Below are positions 54,579 to 64,000 of a stretch of 64,000 nucleotides of DNA, piece after piece. The notes under the pieces were generated by a model. The model saw only the letters and a list, made by a program, of their open reading frames with translations. It had not been told where the DNA came from and ran no database searches. Source of the stretch: Suillus spraguei (taxonomy: Eukaryota; Basidiomycota; Agaricomycetes; Boletales; Suillaceae); assembly GCA_016800925.1 (NCBI GenBank), contig JABCPU010000236.1, forward strand, positions 42,073 to 106,072, given 5' to 3'. The translations under genes and the position numbers were made by a program. The first letter of the stretch is position 1. Every line of letters starts with the position of its first letter.

Positions 54579-54678
54579 ACTTATACACATGAGCGTTAAT
54601 CCGGACCAGTCTCTTTGAAGAAATGAATAATGTATATAATTCCTGCAACATGATCATTAAATCTCGTCTACCTCGTCG

Positions 54679-56237
54679 TCAATCTCCTCTCAGCAGTTCA
54701 TCTCCGAATACTCCATCTTCAGCAAGCGTAGGCGAAGCACTAATGAATGGTGTCAGAGGTGACAATGGTGGCGAAGGGGTGATGGGCAATATATTGTGTT
54801 CAGAGTCTGTCGTTGACCTCCTGCCCGTCGCAGAGTTGAATACTGGTGTCAGGTATGCTGACATGTTGCTAAACCGCAATCGAGAAGGCGCTGGACTGAT
54901 CCTCAAACTTGACGGCGTCCAATCGTCATACAGCCGGCTGTGAAGCTGTTGCTCCTCGTGAGTCACTGGAGACGACGGGAATTTGAGGTTAGGCGACATG
55001 CTGAAGCACGACGGCGAATAAGGTGGCAGGGGAGATGCTTCCCCCATACAGCCCTCTCTTTTTCTGTTGTATGTCTCCTCTCTTCCCAACAGAGTAGGAT
55101 CGATTTGGTTGTTCTGTACGATCTGAGCGCAAACTGGGCTTGACAGTTGAAGACGTTGTAATTCAGGAGGGAGCGATTCTGAGATGTTTTCCGGCCACAG
55201 AGCGGGCAGTCTGTACTGATTATCCTTCGTGTTGTCTGGGTAGGCTTCTGCCAAAGATGGTAAGTCACCTGGCTTCGTATCAGAACGACTGCACAGACTC
55301 GCAAGGTCCGAGGTCAACGGGTGCATGCTAGCACGTATTGGCCTCAGATGTATGTCGCTGAGGTCGTGCAGCGCTGAATCAAGCAAGGGTGGTCGGGGAC
55401 GCAAGAATAGCTTAGAGCTCCGCAAGCACAAGGACGGTGAAGGGGTGAACGGAGAACTATTGGTAGTGTCAGGGGAACAGGAGATATCTTCGATTTGATC
55501 GAGTGGTGACTGATCGAGTGGGCCTCCGGAAAACTGCCAGCCTGTTTCAGGGGAACCCGGCTGGCACACCGAACCTTGGGATTCCTCAACTTGCTCCTCC
55601 CTCTGCTCGTGCGAGGGCATCTTCCCCTGTACTAGTGCAATAAGCTCCGGGTTCCCGCTTCGTTTGAAGGTACATGTAGGACAAGCTTTGACGAACTGCG
55701 CAGTAAGCTCTTTTGGGACCCATGAGTAGTGCTGGCGGATGATAGCGCAAGTTTTGTCCCGACCGCCGTGGTTGGACTCTTCATGACAGTAACAGAAGAG
55801 ATCATATAGTTGTTCCTGAACGGCAACCGGTCTGTTCTCATGGAGGATGACAACTGGTACTTCGCTGTCATCGTCTTCTGCGTCGGGCGTGCTAAGCGTG
55901 AACATCTTGCGGACCCAGAAACGAAACTGTGGTGTCCCGATAGTGCATGCGTCCGGTTGGTGTAGTACATCCCAGATTTGTCGAACATGCACTGAGATAT
56001 GAGGGCCTTGTCACGCTTCCGCGGGGACAGCGATTCCAGGTATGCCATCTCTATACGTTTGTACTGAGTGTATGTAGGAAATCCAAGTTTGTCCGCCGTG
56101 TCTAAGATCGGTGAGGAAGGGCATTCATCACAGTCCGGTTCATCGGACAGAGCAGGACTGGAAGAATGCAGAGGTCGCTCGTATGGCTTTGATCCGGACC
56201 GAGCACGAGATTTTCGCTTTCGTGAGACGGCAGGCAT
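54679..56237 (-). CDS. Conserved host gene with integrase-type H2C2 zinc-binding domain
   Basis: Start MPAVSRKRKSRARSGSKPYE at 56237, single exon, stop at 54679, about 520 residues. After KLGFPTYTQYKRIEMAYLES and SPRKRDKALISQ comes FRFWVRKMF, then the H2C2 domain: YCHEESNHGGRDKTCAIIRQ to FVKACPTCTF (Hx4H...CX2C), as in retroviral integrases but without a catalytic core. The rest is a Ser/Pro-rich disordered tail with short DLSDIHL-like motifs. It resembles a single-copy basidiomycete family that probably arose from an integrase zinc finger; its role is unknown, perhaps transcriptional. A one-base loss in an A run at 55977-55979 (AAA for AAAA) joins the two frames (DK|IWDVLHQPD). Confidence 0.75.
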
Positions 56238-56597
56238 TACAAAAATGATTTGTTTCGGGGTTCAAAGAACGTGAAGTAGCTGTGAGGGGATGATAGTGAA
56301 CTTCAGGTGATGCAAACAATAAGGTCAATGATTTACATAAATATAAGCTAGCGGCTGACCGTGACGCGATTCCTCACGTGATTAAAAATCAGCGAACCAA
56401 GTGCAAGTATCTATTCCCGAGGAAAGTAACAGTCGTGAATGTAAAGTAGCTATATGCAATATTATAATGTGCGAAGTCCCATATGCAAGAACCGTTAGTA
56501 AAATGTGCGTGGTGCAAGAATGATATGCAATGAAATAACCCAAATACCAATAAGCAAATGATCCTGCACGCTATATATACGGATGACGTGGGTAAGT

Positions 56598-59388
56598 TCA
56601 ACACCCTCCATTCAATCTGTTCTTGGGTACTGTCTGATTATAACTCGGGTAGCTCCACCCAGTGAGATTAAAGTTGGTATAAGCTTCCTTGTATCTGAAA
56701 ATATTTAGCAACCCTGAACGTTTTGATTGAAATTGAAGCTTACGTTTCTATGTAGGTAGCAGTCGGGAAATTGGGGGGATCACACCCAATGTTGTGCGCA
56801 TTTGAAGGCTGATAGACACGAATATAGTCAATCGACATGGTCGCAGGGAATTGGAGGTTCTCCAAATCAATCCCTCCAAAATTGAGCGAGAATCCAAGGT
56901 TGGCAATGATATACTGGATAGCGTTGGTCAGTGTTCTCATGCTCGCTGCGATAAAAGTTGTTGTGATACCATGGGCTCTTGAGAGATGGCACGGGCACCA
57001 ATCTCGGTCTCAGCATCAGGCCCAAGTCCACCAGAATAGATTGTCCAAACGGCCTCGCCGCTACTAATCCAAGTGATGTATCCAGCATCGAACCTGGAGA
57101 TATATGTGAGTACAGAGCATATATTGTGGTTGGACTCCTGCAAACCCTGGTTTGTATTCAAACCCGTAGACGCTATAGCAACCTTTATCAAGCTCATAGC
57201 AGTCTTGGTCCGTGAGCGAGAGACCACTAGTAGTCTGTTGGTACGCTCCTGCAACGCAACTGTTGGGTACAAATCTGGCATGAGGAATGAGCACATACCC
57301 CCATGGTAAGGATTCAAGAGAGTTATGTCTGAATTGTAAATCTGCAGATTGTTAGAAGTGTTCAACCATTCGTATCCTGCCTGAGAGTGCGTCAATAACA
57401 GCCCAATTGTTCGTAATCCAGACCGACGTTAAAAGGAGCCCATTGTACTGATTGGGAGACCTTCATGAATGTGTGAGTCAGCGCTGATTGAAACTTGGAG
57501 TAAGCGAACCTTTCCGATCCCACCATCGACCGTCGCCTCGAAGATATCGATCTCCGGCGCGGAACGGCCGACATAATTGCCATTTGCACGGACTGGACCG
57601 GGATGTGATTCACCAGGGCAGGTACAAGCGGACAGCCGTTGACCAGGCAAAAATGACTGCAAAAAATGAATGAAGATCTAGGACGGTAATTCGTGCAGCA
57701 AACTAACTAAGACGCCACCATGATCAGGATCACCGTTCTGTATAGCAGCGAGCGGCTTGGATGTCCCAGGATAAGTTTGATTTGGCAACGTGCCAACGTC
57801 ACAGCTGTCATATGAGTATGGCCACTGAAATAGTCTGATTGATATGACCTCTGTGATAGAGGTTCACATACCAATCCTTCTAAACTAGCACCGAAGCCTG
57901 CACGACCTTTTTCAATAATTAATTTAAACACTCGAGGCAATGAGACCACGATGCACGAACCTAGATTCCCCATTGTCCAGCTTGGTAGAAAGCATCAATC
58001 ACGTCCTCATATGAAAAACCAGACTCACACAGCAGGCCAAAGACCACTTTGATAACAGGTGTTCAGCAGAATGCGACGGTCTTACAATAGCCTACTTACT
58101 GGACATTGTTAGATCCTGGTAGGATAACGGAAGCTAGAACCCAGTGATCAGTAGATATCTGCAATCAACAATGCATATGCATATGTAACTCACTCTCAAT
58201 GAGGCCACCTGTGAAACAGAATTTATTCCTTTAGGCACTCATTAGTGTCGAAGGCAACATAGAGTCGAACTCGTTACCATGTTTGGACCTACAAGATACT
58301 ACATGCCTCAGTATGCCAAGATGAGACGATATTGGCTTACCATGCCCGACTTGTATGTAAGATTGTGGTTTGAAGCAGGATCGGCCTTTGCCAACGTGAT
58401 TTGCAATGCGCCTCCTTTCGTCGTTACTTGGCTTGGATCGTACCACTCCAAATCATTCTGTCCAATGTTTTCAGTCACATATAATCTATGCACATAACCT
58501 TGACTGACCGTGCCCCAGTAGTGCAGGTTTGCAGCCTCCCAGTATGGATCGTCTCCGGGATAAAATGACCGTCCTTCAACTTCAAACTCATCAGAGAAAA
58601 CAAGGTCCCACATGTCGTTTTGGTTCATGTACGATGCTTTCGTGTATGCTTCCTTCGGAGTATCGACGTCTATGACCCCACGGTTGCCAAGCATCGATGG
58701 AATCTGCCCCGTTGCGTTGGTGCCACCAAGATTGAATCCATCATGAGGGGTTGGCTTCTTCTTGGACAGGTGACTAGCAATTGGGAATACTTGACCCGAG
58801 AATGTCAGCTGCCGAATCCTGCATGCGTCTAGTACCGGGATCACTAACTTACCGAGGCTATTCAAGAGTTGTTAGTATAAGAATGACTGTGCAATGGCAC
58901 AACTTACAACAACACAAGTATCAATACGACTAAGAGAAATAGGCATCCCAGGTTTGCAATCCCTCGTGCAGTGAAAATGTGACCTCCCTTGTCACTCTTA
59001 AGATCACGCTTTGGGTCTGGAGTGTGAAGGTGATCATCTGGTTCAGGTGTGCCTACATGCAGTGCGCTCGTGCCCCAGTCTTCGGGATTGAATTGCAAGG
59101 CATACTGCAGACAGATGTGATGTTACAAATAGCACGGATTATAGAGAAGAACGTCGGCATACTTTGTCGGCAAGCGAATTCTACCCGCGAGCTAAATCAA
59201 CAGAGGATATTGGGTATTGTTTCTGAAACTTACTTCATACGTTGTAGGACTTGGAGACCTGCTTAGTCCTGCGAATCCCGTGTCATACTCGCTCGCTGTC
59301 GACGACGACCTGGAACGACCTTGTGACTTGGAGGTAGCAAGTTGGTCGACGAGGCACCATATTCCTGTCGCAGCAGCGGAGAGTTCAT
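56598..59388 (-). CDS. SKN1/KRE6-type beta-glucan synthesis protein (GH16-like)
   Basis: Type II membrane protein family needed for beta-1,6-glucan in fungal walls. Start MNSPLLRQEYGASS at 59388; E1 59388-59234; E2 59104-58908 with KRDLKSDKGGHIFTARG and the TM segment NLGCLFLLVVLILVL. Next: ASHLSKKKPTPHDGFNLGGTN, LVFSDEFEVEGRSFYPGDDP, NDLEWYDPSQVTTKGG, NKFCFTGGLIE, WPYSYDSCDVGTLPNQT, CTCPGESHPGPVR, then the GH16 ExDxxE motif (RSAPEIDIFEAT), TDQDCYELDKGCYSVYGFEY, GYITWISSGEAVW, VDYIRVYQP-like sequence and a last exon ending PKNRLNGGC, stop 56598-56600. About 15 exons, nearly all GT-AG introns of 45-60 bp and in frame. One micro-exon (11 nt, gtccaaacatg) lies near 58276. Only E1 has a probable one-base loss near 59325. 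Confidence 0.9.
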
Positions 59389-59700
59389 GTCGTAAAAGTG
59401 AAAGAACCAGCTTTACCCTGCCTTTCAGGTTGAGTACGTAGAGTAAGAAATGTGGTGCAAAAGAGCGTGTAGTTACTAGTTAGAAATTGTTAGTGTGTCG
59501 GCGGACTGAGCAATTTACAGTGAAATTGGTGCCCGACGATTCGTAAAGTTTCCGTAAAGTTTCCCATTCCGTAAAGTTTGTCAGTTCCGTGTGATTGTGT
59601 GAAAAGTGACCGAGGCTAGCAGTGGCATATGTACTTAGCATGTTCTGCAGTAATGACAAGCGATGAAAGGTATACATTGAATGATGAAGGAGACTGCATG

Positions 59701-60677
59701 TTATTGTGCCTCATCATGTTGAAGAACCGCATCAGCAAGATCATCCGCCTTTGGATTTCTCGCGGTTACTGCCACCGACAACTTCAAAGTCTGTTGGAGA
59801 AAGGATGCCGTAGTAGGTCCTATCGTAGCAACTTTGACGTGATGATGTTCTGAAAAATGAGTGCAATCCTCCGTGCTTGAATTGACCACAGGCAGGGAAA
59901 AATGATTCCGCAGGATTGGCGTCACAAATTCAGCTACTGAAGGGGCGAAGTAGACGATCCACCCCCAGGATAACCCCTCCTCTGTTATAAATTTCAAAAG
60001 TGCTGCAAATATGAGGCCGCGAAATGCTTTCCTTTGACACATTCCAAGGCAAGTGATAAATCATGAGGAAACATGGATGAGCCTTGTGTGGCATAGACCT
60101 GGAGAGGGTCTAATGCAACACCAGCCGACTCCAGAATCTTCGGTAATGTGTCACGGTTTTTATCTCCAGTGAGGTAGAGAAGTTTTCTGCTTGTCCATCC
60201 GAAGGAAGGTCTTTGAGTATGAATCCTGCAAGGCGTTCCGCAGTTCCCGTATCTGAGCCACCTCGAATATCTCTGGGTGTGTACAGAGATATCTTCTCAC
60301 AAAGATTACGAAGCGCAGCCGATGTGGTTTCTCCGACTGCATAGAACGGCACAGACCACCAGTCTGTTTGGTCATGAGGTCCGATACGATGCGGTTAGCC
60401 AATAGACCGTACCAGATCAGGCCTGAAGGTGTTTTGTTGATCAATGCTTGGGCAGCCTCGGACCATGCTTCGACGGCTCGCTGGCTCGTGATTATGACTC
60501 CACAAAGGCTCTGTTCTCTGGACCAATGCTCAATACGCGTGCTAGCTCTTCGTGGCCAACTATGACGGTCTCCAGTACAGAAACTGATATTGGATGGTAT
60601 CCGCGAGACCTGAAAGCATCTTCATATCGATCCGGGCTACCTTGATCGGCAGCTCTCAGAAGCAGGACATTCGACAT
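59701..60677 (-). CDS. HEM4: Uroporphyrinogen-III synthase
   Basis: Heme pathway enzyme that cyclises hydroxymethylbilane. Start MSNVLLLRAADQGSPDRYED at 60677. N-terminal: HPISVSVLETVIVGHEEL, GVIITSQRAVEAWSEAAQAL. Second half: WSVPFYAVGETTSAALRNL, TPRDIRGGSDTGTAERLAGF, LLYLTGDKNRDTLPKILESA and GWIVYFAPSVAEFVTPILRN, with ATIGPTTASFLQQ near the end and stop TAA at 59701-59703. Two introns are needed (about 60367-60410 and 59990-60045). Two one-base losses in runs (60504-60506 and 60183-60186) disturb the frame but not the content. Divergent from anything upstream; the intergenic region 60678-60960 probably holds its promoter. Confidence 0.85.
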
Positions 60678-60959
60678 TGGACCGTGCCAGTATCTTGATC
60701 AAAAGTGTTTATAATGTGAAGAATCTGTAGAATCTGTACGGTATGAGATCTGCACTGATTGACTGATGACTGTGAGAATGAAAGTCATATGCATAATAGC
60801 CACGAGATTATATGGAGTCTTCCCAGGCCGCGGCCCGCTCTTGCACACAATCCCCAAATTAGTAACTAACCTTGAACGATTTTCGAGCAAATGACGATGG
60901 CAAACTCTGGTCGTCGCCTGTAGTGCAGACCCTCTTTGCTCGCTCACCTCCCGCGCCAC

Positions 60960-61455
60960 TCTCACCCAAGGGCATATGGCGCCAGGATCTAACAACTCAG
61001 ATCAACCAGCTGTCAGCTAATCTCAACATCAGAGTGCTCCACTTGTCAGGGTGCTTAGAGGTCTCTGTTTATGCTGATACGTGTCCTCCACCTGCCCCAA
61101 TGATGATTTCGATGGCTGTCACGAACTTGTACAGACCCAAGAAGGCGATCTCTATTCTGACCACTTGCGCGCGATTGCTCATAGGCGTGCGGGAACTCCA
61201 AGTGGGCTTATCTGAGATGTCCTATGCGCGGCTGACCAGCACTGCCTCAGGTATTGGATTGCGAGATTCTCTCATGAGCACTTGGTAGAGATATACTCGC
61301 CTGGCGGCACTGTTACTCAGGCCAAGCAAGAAATGACCAATTTTGTAAATGGTGTACGATCTGTTGAGGCTTCCGGAAATGGAGTGGCGGACTGCGAGAA
61401 GAGGCAGTGGGAGGAACTGACGAAGCTTGCGAGAATCCTGATTGACTCGGAATAA
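60960..61455 (+). CDS. Possible small gene, unknown
   Basis: Plus-strand text reads as coding in pieces: MAPGSNNSDQPAVS-like start near 60978, LVQTQEGDLYSDHLRAIAHR (61110-61180), and VEIYSPGGTVTQAKQEMTNF to EELTKLARILIDSE with stop 61453-61455. Likely introns with gt...cag borders lie between. The pieces do not join in one frame without a shift. No family recognised; head-to-head with HEM4. Confidence 0.3.
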
Positions 61456-61702
61456 GAACTTTAGCTTTGAAATCGAGAGACTTGTGATTGTGCGTAGAAG
61501 CATCACTGGTACTGGTGATTGCAACCTGGTGTGCTAGCACTCGCAGTAATTTGCACCCTGTAATATCTCTCATGAACCACCGCCAGGCTCTGAAGATGAG
61601 GTTGATGTCGCACGGAGAGCCGCCTGCAGGTTCAGAATCATTGTCATCACTCCTCAAGAGTGCGTGGGTTATATTTGGTTCAGAAACATCCTGTATGGAG
61701 CG
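61456..61702. other. 3' intergenic space, convergent
   Basis: Separates the possible small plus-strand gene from the citrate carrier 3' end. No feature seen. Confidence 0.4.
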
Positions 61703-62988
61703 CTACTTCTGCTCCAGACCACCGATGATACTGATAATCTTCTCATAAACCGTGAACACGATACCTCCGCTCATCTGCAAAAGTAAATTTGAATGACTTC
61801 AACGTCACATAACGAAAAACAACGCACAACTAATCTGGCCAGTCGCGGCGTTGTACCAGTCCAAAACCGCAAGATCCCCTCCTCAGTCAAGATCCTATAT
61901 CCACAGTGGAAAGAGTTACGGTACTGCTGGCGCGCCGATAGAGACTGCATCCGCGTCTTGATTACACTGTGATTATGAAATCAATGAGCTCCCACTAGCG
62001 CACACAGGGGCAGTGCTCACTCCAACGGTTGTGTCGAATAGACTGTCACCAGACCAGCTACTGCACCAATCCCAAACGTGATACCTGTGGCAACTGCCTG
62101 CCTGGTCGCGTGGTTCCCTGAACGAACTGTTGAGAGTTGTGTATGTCGTAAAGCGTACTGCAGAGTTGGCTCCTTGACGCATCATCTAGGATTCATCATT
62201 GAGAAATACATATATTATACGCGTCGAAAACACTCACAACAGAAAAAGCCCTCGGTATATGCCAAGATGCTTCCTGTCGAATTATAGACATCGTTCCATG
62301 AGCAAGACCGCGATATTGTGGGTTTGGACGTTTGGCGTCATCAATCATTTTGGTCCTGAAATAAGAGACAAGAATGAAAGATTGGCAGAACAAAGAAAGT
62401 GTACACATACTTAATAGTCTCCGAGGGGTAACAGCAATGACAGCCTCTGTCATACCAGCTCCGAGACCAGCTGTTTTCAGCGTCAGATAAGTGCAGTCCT
62501 CACATGAAGCTTACATACCAAGTAAACTTCTAGGTGCACTGACATTGCCCTTCAAAAATACTCAGCCATTCCTTCTTCCCAGCAACGACCAAGATTACCT
62601 CTGCGTCTGCAAGCATATCTTGAAGTGGTCATAGGTCACGAATCGAACACCAGCCTTGAACTGAATTGCCTATCACGAGTGCCGAACAACCCGAATAAAG
62701 ACCCGTTACACCCTTTTCGCGTAAAGTCGAGCGGATGATAGTCAAAGGAGATTCTCGCTGGTCAAGTCAAGCACACCAGTCAGTTATCATAATGGAAGAA
62801 AATAAACCCCCACCTGCCCACCAAACTGTGACCGGGTCTTCACGAATTCAGTAGGGTACGTCACAAATCTATCTTCTGAAGATGAGCAATGCCTCTGGTA
62901 ATGAAACATTATCTCACTCACGCTTCTATTGCCCAGCAGTCGTACCCGCGATCAGAGAGTGGATGGGCTTCTCTTTCTTAAAGCTCAT
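61703..62988 (-). CDS. CTP1: Mitochondrial tricarboxylate (citrate) carrier
   Basis: Inner-membrane carrier exchanging citrate for malate. Start MSFKKEKPIHSLIAGTTAG at 62988. The carrier signature occurs in each third: YPTEFVKTRSQFGGQ (PxExxK/R form), then ESPLTIIRSTLREKGVTGLY with SGCSALVIGNS; repeat 2 TEAVIAVTP...TK with IDDAKRPNPQYRGLAHGTMS; repeat 3 GIGAVAGLVTVYSTQPLD with VIKTRMQSLSARQQYR and EEGILRFWTGTTPRLARL. The end is MSGGIVFTVYEKIISIIGGL and stop at 61703-61705. At least five short introns. Around 62100-62430 at least five single-base losses disturb the frame; one extra base lies near 62660. Identification rests on several matching blocks and is firm, intactness is not. Confidence 0.85.
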
Positions 62989-63500
62989 TTTGTGTAAGTT
63001 GAAGATTCGGACCAAGGGAGGAAATCCAGTTACGACTGTTAAGCTTGATTATTTCGGTTCGCCTTCGGGTTCTTGAGTCTCAAAGCGAACTGTTAGGCGT
63101 GAACACGCCAGGTCGTCCAATATTCAGCCATGGTCATCAACAACATGCCGCGGAGTTAGAAATTGGATGTGAAGAGTTCGTTTTCGATTTGGAGGAATTT
63201 ACAATTAGCTACTGACTGGTGAGTGCCAAAAGTTATAACGCTGCGGGTTTTTGCACAAACCACTCACTTATTCTCAGCTCTTTTGTTATACAGTACACTT
63301 TCTCATAACGCATAACGTTAGGACCCGAGGCTATGCATTATCAACACTAGACCGAACTTGCGGTTGTCATTCTGTTTGCACCGATGTAACACGCGCCGCC
63401 AACTGGTTTGGAGTCTGATAATCTGATTTAGGGATAGGAAGGTTTGCCAAGTACACTTAGTGCAAACTTGCTGACCATACATGAGTCGGAATAAGGAGAT
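62989..63500. other. Upstream region of the citrate carrier; no gene seen
   Basis: CT-rich stretches near 63200 and 63290 would suit a promoter. No reading frame of note. Confidence 0.4.
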
Positions 63501-63502
63501 CA

Positions 63503-63990
63503 TCAACGCAAGCTCGTAAATCGACTATGATACACCCACGGCCAGGGTAGCTTATGCCTATCCCTTGATGACAAGACTTTCTTTGCCCTCTCAACCTTAT
63601 ATTCGTCTGCAATATCGACCATGACATCCCCGAATTTATTGTTGTCATCTTCCAACCTTTCATGGACAATCCTGTTTTGTACCATGACTGCATGACCAAC
63701 ATATGCTGAGGCTAAAGCCTCAGAAAGTGTATTCAATGCTGTGGTTAAGCGTGCGAGAGGGTGACTAATTGACATGACACCTCAACAGGTACCTTACATC
63801 TTGTGAGACTGAGCCAATCAATCGATCTTCGTAGTCCTGCAAGCTGTCATCACTGGCTAGAAATGCCGGGGGCGATCCTGATAATCGCATCATCTCAAAG
63901 ACATGTACAAAGAATGCTTCCGAGTCACATATATGGCTGACCCTCAATGTTGGCGTATAAAAATCACCCTTATAACTCGCCCTTATCCCT
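63503..63990 (-). CDS. Unidentified gene, partial at window edge
   Basis: The frame from the right edge reads LRVSHICDSEAFFVHVFEM and SLQDYEDRLIGSVSQDV. A gtaagg donor (about 63800) and an acceptor lead to a second frame with LARLTTALNTLSEALASAYV, an amphipathic helix, and DEYKVERAKKVLSSRDRHKL, ending at 63503. The long helices suggest a coiled-coil or BAR-like protein, but no family is recognised. The 5' part lies outside the window. Confidence 0.4.
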
Positions 63991-64000
63991 GTCCTGTCAG

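Noticed and set aside
54623..54943. 106-codon plus-strand frame
   Set aside because: Shadow of the H2C2-domain gene tail; no start context or domain.
61222..61657. Minus-strand frames of 100-114 codons
   Set aside because: No domain; the plus strand in the same place has more coding-like text with plausible splice borders.
1..64000. CRISPR arrays, rRNA and tRNA genes
   Set aside because: No regularly spaced short repeats of CRISPR type and no cloverleaf or rRNA sequence were seen; the genome is eukaryotic.

Overview
The window looks like nuclear DNA of a filamentous basidiomycete, most likely an Agaricomycete. The evidence is very short GT-AG introns (about 42-60 bp), a KDZ/CxC2 transposon, chromodomain Ty3/gypsy elements, a Tad1-type LINE, Agaricomycete-style orphan families, and a SKN1/KRE6 glucan-synthesis gene. 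No tRNA, rRNA or CRISPR array was recognised. Everything here was read by eye; no search or alignment was run.

Layout. 1-6.7 kb: a decayed Ty3/gypsy element (called E), minus strand, broken by solo LTRs. 6.7-17.9 kb: a graveyard of solo LTRs, mostly a ~0.95 kb repeat called family A, plus a gypsy integrase fragment, a Tc1/mariner remnant, a MITE and a hAT end fragment. 18.0-22.4 kb: 5'-truncated chromodomain gypsy element C (minus) with extra reading frames after pol, fused in frame to the tail of a KDZ transposase. 22.4-27.0 kb: the KDZ transposase pseudogene (minus), split by a family A and a family B LTR. 27.0-33.5 kb: three intron-containing genes of unknown function, one split by a family A LTR. 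33.5-35.6 kb: two minisatellites. 35.6-40.2 kb: a LINE (minus; ORF1 and endonuclease, no reverse transcriptase found) split by two family A LTRs. 40.2-52.3 kb: a nested retrotransposon stack. A complete 7.9-kb gypsy element B (42677-50612, TSD ccttc) sits in a solo LTR C (TSD cagta), which sits in an older LTR-like sequence D. 52.3-54.6 kb: a MITE, a cytochrome P450 remnant and a hAT deletion derivative with a perfect 8-bp TSD. 54.6-64 kb: a euchromatin-like gene block, all minus strand: an H2C2-integrase-domain gene, SKN1/KRE6, uroporphyrinogen-III synthase, a mitochondrial citrate carrier and a partial gene at the edge.

The most informative element is B. It shows a textbook -1 frameshift signal at the gag-pol junction (A AAA AAT heptamer, 5-nt spacer, 10-bp GC-rich stem). 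It shows an 11-nt complementarity between the predicted mRNA 5' end and the sequence 2 nt inside the 5' LTR, as in self-priming Tf1-type elements. It also carries a spliced gene on the opposite strand between pol and the 3' LTR, coding for a coiled-coil plus cysteine-cluster protein.

A caution: many coding regions (transposon and host) are broken by single-base losses in short homopolymer runs. This may reflect sequencing or assembly error rather than biology, so genes marked frameshifted should not be called pseudogenes without checking.
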